From: Ruegeria halocynthiae
GTDB taxonomy: Bacteria > Pseudomonadota > Alphaproteobacteria > Rhodobacterales > Rhodobacteraceae
Assembly (NCBI RefSeq): GCF_900106805.1
Contig: NZ_FNNP01000004.1
Span: 62,001-126,000, forward strand
DNA: 64,000 nucleotides
Reading direction: 5' to 3'
In this document: positions 44,341-53,720 of the stretch, in pieces
How positions within the stretch are numbered: position 1 is the first letter of the stretch
How the letters are laid out: the number at the start of each line of letters is the position of its first letter
Program-made: the position numbers and the translations under genes
Notes under the pieces: generated by a model
Databases searched by the model: none
What the model saw: the letters and a program-made list of their open reading frames with translations, nothing else
Told to the model about the DNA's origin: nothing

Positions 44341-44885
44341 GCGACACCTCTCTCATCGACGAGCTTCCGGGCGAGTTGCTGATGTGGGTGCTCATCATTT
44401 CCGAACTGCTGGTGTTCGGCGCGGGTCTGATCGCCTTCATGGGTGTCCGGCTGACGGATCCGGCAGGCTTTGCAGAGGCGCAGTCGCATCTTTATCGCAC
44501 AGGAGCCGCCTTCAACACGGCGGTGCTGGTAAGCTCGGGTTACCTCGCCGCGCTTGCCCTGTACTGGCGTCAGGCAGCACGTCGCGGCAAAGCACGTCTT
44601 GCACTGGTCGGGGCGGCGCTTCTGGGGTGTGTGTTCCTGATCATCAAGGGTGCCGAATACGCGGACAAGGCTGCGCAGGGGATCTCGTTCGAGTCCCACC
44701 CGTTTTTCATGTTCTATTACCTGCTGACCGGTTTTCACGCCGCCCATGTGCTGGCCGGGGTTGTTATCCTGCTATTCGTTGCCTGGCGCGATGATGCCCA
44801 CAACATCGAAGCGGGCGCCCAGTTCTGGCACATGGTTGATCTGGTCTGGATCATGCTGTTCCCCGTGATTTACCTGCTGGGATGA
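44337..44885 (+). CDS. norE: NorE, cytochrome-oxidase subunit III-like protein
   Basis: A 182-aa protein with five membrane helices. LPGELLMWVLIISELLVFGAG, GFHAAHVLAGVVIL and FWHMVDLVWIMLFPVIYLLG match the COX3 family. NorE is an accessory of nitric-oxide reductase, thought to help assembly or stability. It overlaps norD and norF by 4 bases each. Confidence 0.92.
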   Translation: MSDTSLIDELPGELLMWVLIISELLVFGAGLIAFMGVRLTDPAGFAEAQSHLYRTGAAFNTAVLVSSGYLAALALYWRQAARRGKARLALVGAALLGCVFLIIKGAEYADKAAQGISFESHPFFMFYYLLTGFHAAHVLAGVVILLFVAWRDDAHNIEAGAQFWHMVDLVWIMLFPVIYLLG

Positions 44886-45178
44886 GTGATATGCCAACCA
44901 CTTCATCTGTTTCCCACCACTCTCGCAGGAGACACCCCAACGTGCTGACCCGCGCATGGCTCGGTCTGCTTGCACTGAGCGTTGCATCTGCTGTGCTGAC
45001 TATGTTGCACGCGCCTGCGGCGCTGATCGGCGCGGGTATCCTGATCCTTGCATTGATCAAATCCCGGATCATCCTCGCGCGTTATCTTGATCTTTCGACC
45101 AGCCCGGCATGGCTGCGAGGCTTCACGATGGTGTTGACGGGATTTGCGATCGTGGTTTTTGCACTCTACCTGATGTGA
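44882..45178 (+). CDS. norF: NorF, small membrane accessory protein
   Basis: A 98-aa protein with a basic N-terminal tail (HHSRRRHPNVLTRAW) and three hydrophobic helices (LGLLALSVASAVLTMLHAPAAL, LILALIKSRIILARYLDL, FTMVLTGFAIVVFALYLM). The middle helix resembles cytochrome-oxidase subunit IV-type proteins. It closes the nor operon and is convergent with iolG, 14 bases away. Confidence 0.88.
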   Translation: MSDMPTTSSVSHHSRRRHPNVLTRAWLGLLALSVASAVLTMLHAPAALIGAGILILALIKSRIILARYLDLSTSPAWLRGFTMVLTGFAIVVFALYLM

Positions 45179-45192
45179 TCATCGATAAGTTT

Positions 45193-46182
45193 TTAGTCAA
45201 CGTTGATCACACGACCCCGGACAAGCGACTCTGCGGCGGCGTCGGCCAGAACCTGCGCGCGCAACCCGTCCTCGATCCCGGGAGTGAGCGTCTCGGACCC
45301 ATCCACCGCGGTAACGAAATGCACCACTTCGGCGCGGTAGGCAGCCTCGTAGCGCTCCAGAAAGAAATGCTGCGCTGGGGCCTTGCGAAAGCCTGAGGGC
45401 GTGGCGATTTCGACCGTGTTCTCCAGCATGTTTTCTGCACGCAACATGCCTTTCTCGCCATGCACCTCGATGCGTTGGTCATAGCCATAGCTGGCGCGGC
45501 GCGAATTAGAGATCTGGCAGATCTTGCCGCTGGCCGTGGTCAGGGTGACGGCTGCGGTGTCGACGTCTCCGGCCTTGCCGATCTCAGGATCAACCAGCGA
45601 AGATCCAACTGCGTAGACGCTGATCGGTTCTTCACCCAGCAGGAAACGGGCCATATCCAGATCGTGGATCATCATATCGCGGAACAACCCACCCGAACTT
45701 TTGATGTAACTGATCGGTGGGGGGGACGGATCGCGCGACAGGATGGTGACGATCTCGACATTTCCGATTTCTCCGTTGGAGATTCGGGATTGGATGTTGG
45801 CAAAGTTGGGATCAAATCGTCGGTTGAAGGCAGTCATGAAGGGGATGCCTGCAGCCTCGACCACTTTGATGCAATCGCGGATACGGTCGGCAGACATGTC
45901 CACCGGTTTCTCACAGAAGATCGCTTTGCCCGCCCGCGCCGCCTGATGGATCAGGTCGAAATGGGTGTCGGTTGGGGTTCCGATGACCACCGCATCAACA
46001 TCCGCGCTTTCGATAAGGTCTTGTGCCGAGAGGACGTTTGCACCGGTTCTGTCGGCCAGCATTTGAGCTGGTTCCGCGAATGCGTCCGCTACTGCGCTAA
46101 CCCGCGCGCCGTCGATCTGCCCGATCGAGCGCGCATGAACCTGCCCGATACGTCCGCAGCCCAGTAAACCGATATTCAGCAT
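45193..46182 (-). CDS. iolG: IolG, myo-inositol 2-dehydrogenase
   Basis: A 329-aa Gfo/Idh/MocA oxidoreductase from ATG 46182 (MLNIGLLGCGRIGQVHARSI). It has the NAD fold GCGRIG at 8-13, the CEKPVD motif with catalytic Lys, and FNRRFDPNF, GGLFRDMMIHDLDMARF and the His of the catalytic HDxD segment. It oxidises myo-inositol to 2-keto-myo-inositol, the first catabolic step. It starts 1 base after the aldolase stop and is last in the iolD operon. A role on another inositol isomer is possible because two more paralogues are nearby. Confidence 0.87.
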   Translation of the reverse strand: MLNIGLLGCGRIGQVHARSIGQIDGARVSAVADAFAEPAQMLADRTGANVLSAQDLIESADVDAVVIGTPTDTHFDLIHQAARAGKAIFCEKPVDMSADRIRDCIKVVEAAGIPFMTAFNRRFDPNFANIQSRISNGEIGNVEIVTILSRDPSPPPISYIKSSGGLFRDMMIHDLDMARFLLGEEPISVYAVGSSLVDPEIGKAGDVDTAAVTLTTASGKICQISNSRRASYGYDQRIEVHGEKGMLRAENMLENTVEIATPSGFRKAPAQHFFLERYEAAYRAEVVHFVTAVDGSETLTPGIEDGLRAQVLADAAAESLVRGRVINVD

Positions 46183-46183
46183 C

Positions 46184-47014
46184 TCATGCCCCCTTGAAGG
46201 CTTGCAGAACCCGGCGTGTCGCCTCAACAACCGGCTCATGCGTTTCTTTCAGAATCTGTACGCGGTCAAAACGTTCGGGATCGGCATTCACTGCCGTTCT
46301 CAGCGCCTGACCAAAGGCCATGCGCAGTTCGGTTCCGATGTTGAATTTGCAGATTTTTGACCCGCGTGCCAGTGCCGTACGCTGTGCGACCGGAACACCC
46401 GACCCACCGTGGATAACCAGCGGAACCTGGGTCACGGCTTCGATGGCGCGGATGCGGGCCTGGTCCAGACCGCCTTCTTTGTCTTGTTGCAGATGCACGT
46501 TGCCGACCGAGATCGCCATCGCGTCGACGTCGGTCTCACTGGCGAACTGTGCTGCCTCATCCGGGTCGGTCCCGTCCGATCCTTCACCGCCGGAATAGCC
46601 GACAAAACCAATCTCGCCTTCGCAGGAAACGCCAGCGGCATGGGCCATCTCGGCAATCGCGGCCGTCTCAGCGATGTTCTGCGCCAATGCTTTGCGCGAG
46701 CCGTCGAACATGACCGAGGTGAAGCCGCTGTCGATGGCGGTCCGGCATTCCTCATGGGTGTAGCCATGGTCCAGATGGGCCACCACAGGAACGCTGGCCG
46801 CTTCGGCCAGATGGCGGAACATCTTGCCCAGAACCGGCAGTGGCGTGTGTTCACGACAGGACGGCCCGGCCTGCAGAATAACGGGCACGTCTTCGGCTTC
46901 GGCGGCGGCCACATAAGCGCGCATATCCTCCCAACCCAGCGTCACCAACCCGGCCACGGCATAACCGTCGCGCAGCGCGGGTTGCAGGACGTCCGATAAT
47001 GTCACAAGGCTCAT
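46184..47014 (-). CDS. iolJ: Class II aldolase (IolJ-like)
   Basis: A 276-aa zinc-dependent fructose-bisphosphate-aldolase-type enzyme. VAHLDHGYTHEE carries the catalytic Asp and zinc His, CEGEIGFVGYSGGEGSD and MAISVGNVH follow, and VIHGGSGVP and KFNIGTELR bind phosphate. In this operon it should cleave 2-deoxy-5-keto-gluconate 6-phosphate to dihydroxyacetone phosphate and malonic semialdehyde. It overlaps iolB by 4 bases. Confidence 0.85.
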   Translation of the reverse strand: MSLVTLSDVLQPALRDGYAVAGLVTLGWEDMRAYVAAAEAEDVPVILQAGPSCREHTPLPVLGKMFRHLAEAASVPVVAHLDHGYTHEECRTAIDSGFTSVMFDGSRKALAQNIAETAAIAEMAHAAGVSCEGEIGFVGYSGGEGSDGTDPDEAAQFASETDVDAMAISVGNVHLQQDKEGGLDQARIRAIEAVTQVPLVIHGGSGVPVAQRTALARGSKICKFNIGTELRMAFGQALRTAVNADPERFDRVQILKETHEPVVEATRRVLQAFKGA

Positions 47015-47868
47015 TTGAACTTGGCCACCATGTCCATAATGCCCGGAATAGTATGCAGTTGGGCTGCGTGGGTCGGTTGGAAATACTGTTTCAGAGAACG
47101 CTGGCTGAGGCCGCCGAGGATGGTGAAATAATACATCTCATAACCCGGCAAAACTGCACAGGGGTGATAACCCTTGTCGATCATGATGGTTGAGCCATCC
47201 ATGATGTGATAGGCATCGCCCGGTTTGTTGTCCTCGCGCTGCAGCATCTGAATGCCCGAGCCATAGTTGGGCCGAAAGCGGAAGTTATAGGTCTCGTCAT
47301 GGCGGGTCTCGATCATCTCGCCATCGTCGCCTTTGCGGTCGGTGTCGTGCTTGTGGCTTGGAAAACCGGACCAGCCGCCCTGACCGACGGTGTAAAGCTC
47401 GGACACCAGAAGGCGGCCCACTTTGTCGTGATGGTTCGCACCGAGGATGTGTTTGATCTTGCGATGGGTTTTTGTGTCGTCCGAGCCATATTGTACCAGA
47501 TCCAGCTCGGGCACGCGGACATCAAAGGGTTCGAGTACGCGGTCGAACTTCGCGCCTGCGATGAAGGTTTCGGTTTCGTTCGTTACGCAGGTGATGCGGA
47601 CCTTGGCACCCACGGGCACATAGACACCCTCGGGATCGCCATCCCAAACGTCGATAGTGCGGTTGCCCAATTTGGAATAAACTGCACCATCCACGTCTAC
47701 TTCGACGGTGCCGGTGGCGGGTACGATGCAGGTCTCATATCCGGGCACCGCATATTCGAACACCTCGCCCTTCTTCAGTTTGACGATGTTGAAATAGTTC
47801 AGCGGTACCAGATCATGGTCGGCATCGACGATGGGTTTGTTCTGGTTGTCATGGGGCGCGATATGCAT
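47011..47868 (-). CDS. iolB: IolB, 5-deoxy-glucuronate isomerase
   Basis: A 285-aa bicupin protein converting 5-deoxy-glucuronate to 2-deoxy-5-keto-gluconate. The second cupin has the metal motif FPSHKHDTDR with acidic and His ligands, followed by ETYNFRFRPNYGSGIQML and KGYHPCAVLPGYEMYYFTIL, typical of IolB. It lies 12 bases after iolC. Confidence 0.93.
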   Translation of the reverse strand: MHIAPHDNQNKPIVDADHDLVPLNYFNIVKLKKGEVFEYAVPGYETCIVPATGTVEVDVDGAVYSKLGNRTIDVWDGDPEGVYVPVGAKVRITCVTNETETFIAGAKFDRVLEPFDVRVPELDLVQYGSDDTKTHRKIKHILGANHHDKVGRLLVSELYTVGQGGWSGFPSHKHDTDRKGDDGEMIETRHDETYNFRFRPNYGSGIQMLQREDNKPGDAYHIMDGSTIMIDKGYHPCAVLPGYEMYYFTILGGLSQRSLKQYFQPTHAAQLHTIPGIMDMVAKFK

Positions 47869-47880
47869 CTGCGTCTCCTT

Positions 47881-48858
47881 TCAGGTATCCGTTGGACCCG
47901 GGTGTTGGGCCAGAAAGTCGTCAAGTTCAGGCGTGGTGGGCATGGCCCCGGCGCAGCCGGGCTTCGAGACGACAATGGACGCGCAGGCCGACCCGCGCAG
48001 TACCGCGCCGCGCATATCATGTCCCGCTGCGATCGAGGCCAACAGACCGGCCAGAAAACTGTCGCCGGCACCGTTGGGCTTCACCGCGGTGACCGGGTAG
48101 ATGCCGGTGCGGATTTCTTGCCCATCGGTCAAGGTAATGGCCCCTTCGTGGCCCATCTTGTAGATCACCATTTTGCCTTTGGCGGCCAGCTCGCGGGCTT
48201 TGTCCAAACCCTTTTCGATGCCGCCTGCCATAAAGCCAAACTCTTCGTCATTGCCGACGATCAGGTCGCTTTCGTTGCCTGCACGGGTCAGGACCTCTGA
48301 GGCGATTTGCGGCGACGGCCAGCTATAGGGGCGGTAATCAATATCGAATATGACAGGCAGGCCAGCAGCGCGGGCGTTTTCAAACGCGCGGAACGTGGCG
48401 GAACGCGAAGGCTCTGCCGCAAATACCGTTCCCGCCGTGATCAGGGCAGAGAACGCGCTGTAGTCTACCGCATCCATGTCCGCCCCGGTCACCTGAAAAT
48501 CGGCGGCGCCGTTGCGGTAGATGACGTTCTGGAAATCCTCGATGCAGCTTTCGTATACGGCCAAGGATGTACGCGCCTCGCCACCCACAGCGCGGACATA
48601 TTGCGTTTCCACGCCATAATCCTGCAGTCTGTTCACGCAGAATCGTCCCACCGCATCATCCGAGACGGATGTGACCAAAGCCGCTTGCGACCCAAGTTTT
48701 ACCAGCCCGGCACAAATATTGGCGCTCGATCCGCCCAGATCGGCGCGAAACTCTATTGCGTCCTCGCTTTTGGTCCCGATGGGGTTGGCGAACATGTCCA
48801 TACCGGCCCGGCCAAACACGGCGAAGCGGTTGCCTTTTATGCCTTCGATCAGAGTCAC
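47881..48858 (-). CDS. iolC: IolC, 5-dehydro-2-deoxygluconokinase
   Basis: A 325-aa PfkB-family kinase. The start is GTG 48858 (VTLIEGIKGNRFAVFGRAG), which overlaps the dioxygenase stop as GTGA; the longer frame upstream is antisense-like sequence within that gene. LGGSSANICAGL and the anion hole with catalytic Asp in PNGAGDSFLAGLL are clear. It phosphorylates 2-deoxy-5-keto-gluconate at C6. Confidence 0.92.
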   Translation of the reverse strand: MTLIEGIKGNRFAVFGRAGMDMFANPIGTKSEDAIEFRADLGGSSANICAGLVKLGSQAALVTSVSDDAVGRFCVNRLQDYGVETQYVRAVGGEARTSLAVYESCIEDFQNVIYRNGAADFQVTGADMDAVDYSAFSALITAGTVFAAEPSRSATFRAFENARAAGLPVIFDIDYRPYSWPSPQIASEVLTRAGNESDLIVGNDEEFGFMAGGIEKGLDKARELAAKGKMVIYKMGHEGAITLTDGQEIRTGIYPVTAVKPNGAGDSFLAGLLASIAAGHDMRGAVLRGSACASIVVSKPGCAGAMPTTPELDDFLAQHPGPTDT

Positions 48859-49694
48859 GTGCGCCCCTCGGTATTGCCTGCCCGCGCAGTATCCAGCACC
48901 TCGGGATAGGGATAATTCAAACCCAGCAATTGCCGTATATCGGGGCTCGCCCGATCGAGGAATTCCTGTGGCAGCGCGGCGGGCATATCTTCCATCGGTT
49001 TGACCCATTTGGGCAGGTATTGGATCAGGATCGCGCTGCGGTCGTGATCGGCCTTGTTCGGCATCGCACAATGCCATGTCACGCCATAGAACAACGCGAC
49101 ATCACCGGGCTCACCGGTCATCTGCGCGCAGTTTTCATAGAACTTATCTTCGGGGGTCGGATAGCGCAGCTCTTTCTGCGATCCCGGCACATAGCCGGTC
49201 GCGCCGCTTTCTTGGGTGAATGGGTCCAGCAGGACCGAGACTTGCGCGTTCATCGGGAATGACCCGTTCAGGCCGACAGGATGCGTTTCGGGGCTGTGAA
49301 AGTCCCAATAGGGATAGTCTACATGGGGTTCTTGCCCCGGACCGCCCGGCAAGATGCGGTTGGCGGCGATCGAACCCATGATGAACTCGGTCCCCAAAAA
49401 TTTCCGCAGAATCTTCATCAGAACCGGATGCGCGGCCATGCGGCAAAACACGTCGCCCTTCGCCAACAGGTTCCAGACCCGTCGTTGCAGGCTCAGTTTG
49501 CCATCTTCTTCAGCCGCCCCCTGAAAGTGGGTCACCTTCTCGGCAGCTTCCTCGGAATGTTCCATGACGATGGCTCGGGCCTCGGCGATTTCCTCGGGTG
49601 TAAACAGGCCCGAGATGCCAACAGCTCCGCCGCCGTTCAGCAGTTCATTGACGATGACGTCAGGATCGGCTGTTTCTGCTGTAAACCGTTTCAT
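48855..49694 (-). CDS. Phytanoyl-CoA dioxygenase-family protein within the iol operon
   Basis: A 279-aa Fe(II)/2-oxoglutarate dioxygenase-like protein. The metal facial triad is His124-X-Asp126 (PHVDYPYW) and His208 (GVTWHCAMP), and Arg219 (KADHDRSA) suits 2-oxoglutarate binding. It lies between iolD (TAATG overlap) and iolC (GTGA overlap), so it is fully translationally coupled with inositol catabolism. It is not part of the standard pathway. Oxidative removal of a substituent from a modified inositol, such as an O-methyl group, is one possibility; this is inference. Confidence 0.87.
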   Translation of the reverse strand: MKRFTAETADPDVIVNELLNGGGAVGISGLFTPEEIAEARAIVMEHSEEAAEKVTHFQGAAEEDGKLSLQRRVWNLLAKGDVFCRMAAHPVLMKILRKFLGTEFIMGSIAANRILPGGPGQEPHVDYPYWDFHSPETHPVGLNGSFPMNAQVSVLLDPFTQESGATGYVPGSQKELRYPTPEDKFYENCAQMTGEPGDVALFYGVTWHCAMPNKADHDRSAILIQYLPKWVKPMEDMPAALPQEFLDRASPDIRQLLGLNYPYPEVLDTARAGNTEGRT

Positions 49695-51562
49695 TATATG
49701 CCCTTACGCTGTTTTTCGCGGGTGGTTTCCCACTCGACATGCGCGTTGCGCACGTTTTCATCCGCCGAGGTGTGGGGCGTTCCGACCTCCCACCACGTAT
49801 GGCCTTCAGTGGTCCAGCCGTCATAGGCGTCCACATCCATTACGATCACATAGGTCTTGTCGCTGGCTTTGGCGCGCTTGAACGCTTCGGCCAGTTCTGC
49901 CGGGTTCGCGACCTTTTCGCTGGTGGCACCCATCGAGGCCGCGTGTGCCGTGAAATCAACGCCGAACGGTTCCGGGATCGTCGGGCAGTCTGCCAGCAGG
50001 TTGTTGAAGCTCTCATTGCCTGTATTGTTTTGCAGCTTGTTGATAACGGCAAAGCCACCGTTATCCAGCACCAGTACGATCATCTTCTTGCGGCTCAGGA
50101 CCGAGGAATAGATGTCCGAGTTCAGCATCATGTAAGAACCGTCACCGCAGAAGGTGATGGTGTCCTTGTCGGGTTCCCGCTCGGACTGGGCGATGCGCGC
50201 GCCCCAGGCGCCCGCGATCTCGTAGCCCATGCAGGAAAAGCCGAACTCGACATCAACCGTGCCGATATCCAGTGTGCGCCAGTTGGCGGTGACCTCGGCT
50301 GGAAGTCCCCCGGCAGCAGCGACCACCCGGTCGCGCGTGTCGCAAAGCTCGTTCACCACGCCGATGGCCTGAGCGTAGGAATTCGGGCGGTTTCCGTGGG
50401 ACACATTCTCGGCCACATAGGCATCCCACTTGCGCCGTTCCTCTTGCGCCAGCGAGAGCCAATCTGATGAGGCGGTATAGTCAATTGCCTGTGTTAGAGC
50501 CCGGATCGACTTTTTTGCATCCCCAACAACCGGCAGAGACATGTGCTTGCCTGCATCATGGCGTGCCGCATTGATCGAGATGAACTGAGCGTCCTTGGCA
50601 AAAGCGGTCCATGAACCGGTGGTGAAATCCTGCAACCGAGTTCCTACAGCGACAATCACGTCCGCTTGCTCGGCAATCGCATTGGCACTGTCCGATCCGG
50701 TGACACCGATTGGACCGATATTCAGCGGATGAGTCGCCAGCATATTGGCGCGCCCTGCGATGGTTTCGACCACTGGGATCTGATGCTTTTCGGCAAAGTT
50801 GGTCAGTTCGGTGACAGCTTTGGAATACTGAACACCGCCACCTGCAATAATCATTGGGCGCTTCGCGCCTGCAATCGCGGCAGCCGCATCGGCGATTTCA
50901 TCCGCATCAGGCGATTGGCGGCGAATGCGATGCACTTTCTTTTCAAAGAACTTCACAGGATAGTCATAGGTCCACCCCTGCACGTCCTGCGGTAGACCGA
51001 GGAAAGCAGGCCCGCAATCGCCCGGGTCCAGCATTGTCGCGATTGCGGCGGGAAGAGACTGAATCACTTGCGCCGGATGCGTGATGCGATCCCAGTATCG
51101 GCTGACCGGCTTGAACGCGTCATTTACGCCAAAGGTTGGATCGTTGTAGTTCTCCATCTGCTGCAGAACCGGGTCAGGCAGACGGGTGATGAACGTATCG
51201 CCGCACAGCATAAGCATCGGCAGGCGGTTGGCATGGGCCAGTCCGGCCGCGGTCAGCAGATTCGCAGTGCCGGGCCCCGCGCTGGCGGTGCAGAACATAA
51301 ATCGCTGGCGCAGCCATTGCTTGGCATAGCCTGCTGCGGCGAATCCCATGCTCTGTTCATTCTGCCCTCGATACAGCGGCAGCTCCTCCCGGACCGAATT
51401 CAGCGCCTCACCCAGACAGGTCACATTGCCATGGCCGAAAATCCCGAAACCGCCGCCACATAGGCGATATTCCTGTCCATCGATCTCTATGAACTGGTTT
51501 GACAGCCAGCGAATGATCGCCTGCGCCGTTGTCATGTAAACGGTGTCGTGTTGCGCGGACAT
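49694..51562 (-). CDS. iolD: IolD, TPP-dependent THcHDO hydrolase
   Basis: A 622-aa thiamine-diphosphate enzyme from ATG 51562 (MSAQHDTVYMTTAQAIIRWL), with GGAG 9 bases upstream; the open frame extends further through the operator. The three acetolactate-synthase-like domains are visible: ELPLYRGQNEQSMGFAAAGY (catalytic Glu region), the central NAD/FAD-like fold, and the TPP motif GDGSYMMLNSDIYSSV to VLDN. It opens the ring of trihydroxycyclohexane-1,2-dione to 5-deoxy-glucuronate. It is the first gene of the minus iol operon. Confidence 0.95.
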   Translation of the reverse strand: MSAQHDTVYMTTAQAIIRWLSNQFIEIDGQEYRLCGGGFGIFGHGNVTCLGEALNSVREELPLYRGQNEQSMGFAAAGYAKQWLRQRFMFCTASAGPGTANLLTAAGLAHANRLPMLMLCGDTFITRLPDPVLQQMENYNDPTFGVNDAFKPVSRYWDRITHPAQVIQSLPAAIATMLDPGDCGPAFLGLPQDVQGWTYDYPVKFFEKKVHRIRRQSPDADEIADAAAAIAGAKRPMIIAGGGVQYSKAVTELTNFAEKHQIPVVETIAGRANMLATHPLNIGPIGVTGSDSANAIAEQADVIVAVGTRLQDFTTGSWTAFAKDAQFISINAARHDAGKHMSLPVVGDAKKSIRALTQAIDYTASSDWLSLAQEERRKWDAYVAENVSHGNRPNSYAQAIGVVNELCDTRDRVVAAAGGLPAEVTANWRTLDIGTVDVEFGFSCMGYEIAGAWGARIAQSEREPDKDTITFCGDGSYMMLNSDIYSSVLSRKKMIVLVLDNGGFAVINKLQNNTGNESFNNLLADCPTIPEPFGVDFTAHAASMGATSEKVANPAELAEAFKRAKASDKTYVIVMDVDAYDGWTTEGHTWWEVGTPHTSADENVRNAHVEWETTREKQRKGI

Positions 51563-51639
51563 GTCTGCGGGCTCCTTTGGGAAATTTACGGTGCTGTGCC
51601 GAATGCAGCTTGCGAGAGTCCTATTCTCACGATACAAGT

Positions 51640-51657
51640 TTTGCAACCGGTTGCAAA
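51640..51657. promoter_or_regulatory. LacI-type operator, iolD / Gfo-Idh divergent region
   Basis: TTTGCAACCGGTTGCAAA is a perfect 18-bp palindrome with a central CG, the hallmark of LacI-family operators. It lies 78 bases before iolD and 35 bases before the plus dehydrogenase gene, and can control both. The same core recurs at 55938-55957. Confidence 0.85.
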
Positions 51658-51691
51658 TGGTTTTCAAGAAAAAGCGGAGGAGGGCGTCGGA

Positions 51692-52795
51692 ATGGCAGAA
51701 ATCGGTATTGGCATTCTGGGCGGCGGATATATGGGCAAGGCCCATGCGGTCGCCATGTCCTCGGTCGGGGCGGTGTTCAACACTGCCTTGCGCCCGCGGT
51801 TAGAGATGGTGTGCGCGTCCTCACCGGAAAGCGCTGATCGATACCGTCAGGCCTATGGTTTCGCCCGTTCGACTGATGATTGGCGTGTGCTGGTGAATGA
51901 CCCGAGGGTCGAGGCCATCGTGATCGCCACGCCTCAGGAAACGCATCGCGAGATCGCACTGGCGGCCTTTGCGCTGGGCAAGCCAGTTTTGTGCGAAAAG
52001 CCCTTGGGGGCGTCGATGGAAGATGGTGCCACCATGGTGGCCGCAGCGTCGGAATCAGGTCTGCCGAATATGGTTGGTTTCAACTATATTCGCACGCCCG
52101 CCAGCCAACACGCCCGCCGGTTGATCGCCGAAGGAGAGATCGGCGATATCACATGGTTTCGGGGCGAACACACGGAAGACTTCTATGCTGATCCACAGGC
52201 CCCCGCGACCTGGCGCACGACGGGAATGTCCAACGGGACAATGGGTGATCTGGCGCCGCATATGATCAATGCCGCGCTGGCGTTGATCGGGCCTATCACG
52301 CGCGTGATGGCCGAGGTTGAAACGGTTCACAAAAGCCGTCCGGGTGGTGAGGTGGACAATGATGATCACGCCCAGATGATGGTGCGCTTTGCAAACGGGG
52401 CGATGGGATCAATGTATTTCAGCCGCATCGCGACCGGGCGCAAGATGGGTTACGCGTATGAGATCAGCGGAACCAAAGGCGCGATCCGCTTTGATCAGGA
52501 AGATCAGAACGCCCTGTGGCTTTACCGCATGGATGGGCCTGAGGCCGAGCGTGGATTTCGCAAAATCCTGACCGGCCCGGCGCATCCCGATTATGAGCCG
52601 TTTTGCCAAGGCCCCGGCCATGGCACGGGCTATCAGGATCAGATTATCATCGAAGCGCGGGATTTCCTGCGCGCGATCGAAACTGGAAAACCGGTTTGGC
52701 CGACCTTCCGCGACGGGCACGAGGTCAACCGGATCGTTGCTGCGGCGCTGTCGTCGTCGGAGGATGAAAATTGGAAAAACATCGAAGATTTCTGA
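51692..52795 (+). CDS. Gfo/Idh/MocA-family inositol-type dehydrogenase
   Basis: A 367-aa NAD(P)-dependent oxidoreductase from ATG 51692, with GGAGGAGG before it. GGGYMGKAHA (10-19) forms the Rossmann fold, CEKPLG supplies the catalytic Lys, and GDLAPHMINAAL is the substrate-binding His segment. Typical length. In an inositol locus it probably acts on an inositol stereoisomer or ketoinositol (scyllo- or chiro-type), but specificity cannot be read from sequence. It is the first gene of the plus operon. Confidence 0.88.
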   Translation: MAEIGIGILGGGYMGKAHAVAMSSVGAVFNTALRPRLEMVCASSPESADRYRQAYGFARSTDDWRVLVNDPRVEAIVIATPQETHREIALAAFALGKPVLCEKPLGASMEDGATMVAAASESGLPNMVGFNYIRTPASQHARRLIAEGEIGDITWFRGEHTEDFYADPQAPATWRTTGMSNGTMGDLAPHMINAALALIGPITRVMAEVETVHKSRPGGEVDNDDHAQMMVRFANGAMGSMYFSRIATGRKMGYAYEISGTKGAIRFDQEDQNALWLYRMDGPEAERGFRKILTGPAHPDYEPFCQGPGHGTGYQDQIIIEARDFLRAIETGKPVWPTFRDGHEVNRIVAAALSSSEDENWKNIEDF

Positions 52796-52814
52796 GCATC
52801 GGAGACAAGACAAG

Positions 52815-53708
52815 ATGAGCATCAGAATTGGCAATGCGCCCTGTTCCTGGGGCGTGGAATTTGCGCAGGATCCGCGCAATCCGCATTGGAAAACCGTCCT
52901 CAGCGATTGTGCCGAGGCGGGGTATAAGGGTATCGAATTGGGCCCGGTGGGGTTCATGCCCGAGGACCCTGCGGTTCTGGCCGATGCGCTGACCGAGCAT
53001 GATCTGGAACTGATCGGTGGTGTGGTGTTCCGCAACTATCACGACCCGGATGCGTGGGAAGATGTGCTCGATGCCACTCATCGCACCGCGCGCGCATTGA
53101 AAGCACATGGGGCGCAGCATCTGGTGCTGATCGATGCAATCTCACCCCGTCGCGCACCCACAGCTGGCCGCGCTGATGAGGCAGAACAGATGGATAAGGT
53201 CGAGTGGACGGCCTATCGCGACCGGATCACCGAAAGCGCACGCATCGGGTCCGAGGAATATGGGCTGACGGTGGGCATGCACGCCCATGCGGCAGGTTTC
53301 ATGGACTTTGAACCTGAACTTATCCGTCTGCTGGAAGAGGTTGATGAAAACCTGCTGAAAATCTGCTTCGATACCGGGCATCACTCTTATGCAGGGTTCG
53401 ATCCGGTTGGCTTCATGCAGCGTTACGTTGACCGGATCTCGTATATGCACTTCAAGGACATCTCACCGACGGTGAAGGCGGATGTCATCGCCAATCGGAC
53501 AGGTTTCTACGATGCCTGCGGGCAGGGGATTTTCTGCAATCTGGGTGAAGGCGACGTGGACTTCCCGTCGGTCCGTCAGGTGCTTCTGGATGCAGGCTTC
53601 ACCGGTTGGTGTACGGTTGAGCAGGATTGCGACCCAACGCTTGATCCCGATCCTGTAGGCGATGCGCGGAAGAATCGCGAATACCTTGAATCCATTGGTT
53701 TCAATTGA
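52815..53708 (+). CDS. iolE: IolE, myo-inosose-2 dehydratase
   Basis: A 297-aa TIM-barrel protein from ATG 52815 (MSIRIGNAPCSWGVEF); the frame runs further upstream inside the preceding gene. IolE hallmarks are GYKGIELGPVGFMPED, HAHAAGFMDF, CFDTGHHSYAGFDP, YMHFKDI, and GEGDVDFPSV. It dehydrates 2-keto-myo-inositol to trihydroxycyclohexane-1,2-dione using a divalent metal. It lies 19 bases after the dehydrogenase gene and 12 bases before the next. Confidence 0.94.
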   Translation: MSIRIGNAPCSWGVEFAQDPRNPHWKTVLSDCAEAGYKGIELGPVGFMPEDPAVLADALTEHDLELIGGVVFRNYHDPDAWEDVLDATHRTARALKAHGAQHLVLIDAISPRRAPTAGRADEAEQMDKVEWTAYRDRITESARIGSEEYGLTVGMHAHAAGFMDFEPELIRLLEEVDENLLKICFDTGHHSYAGFDPVGFMQRYVDRISYMHFKDISPTVKADVIANRTGFYDACGQGIFCNLGEGDVDFPSVRQVLLDAGFTGWCTVEQDCDPTLDPDPVGDARKNREYLESIGFN

Positions 53709-53720
53709 GGAGGCCAGACC

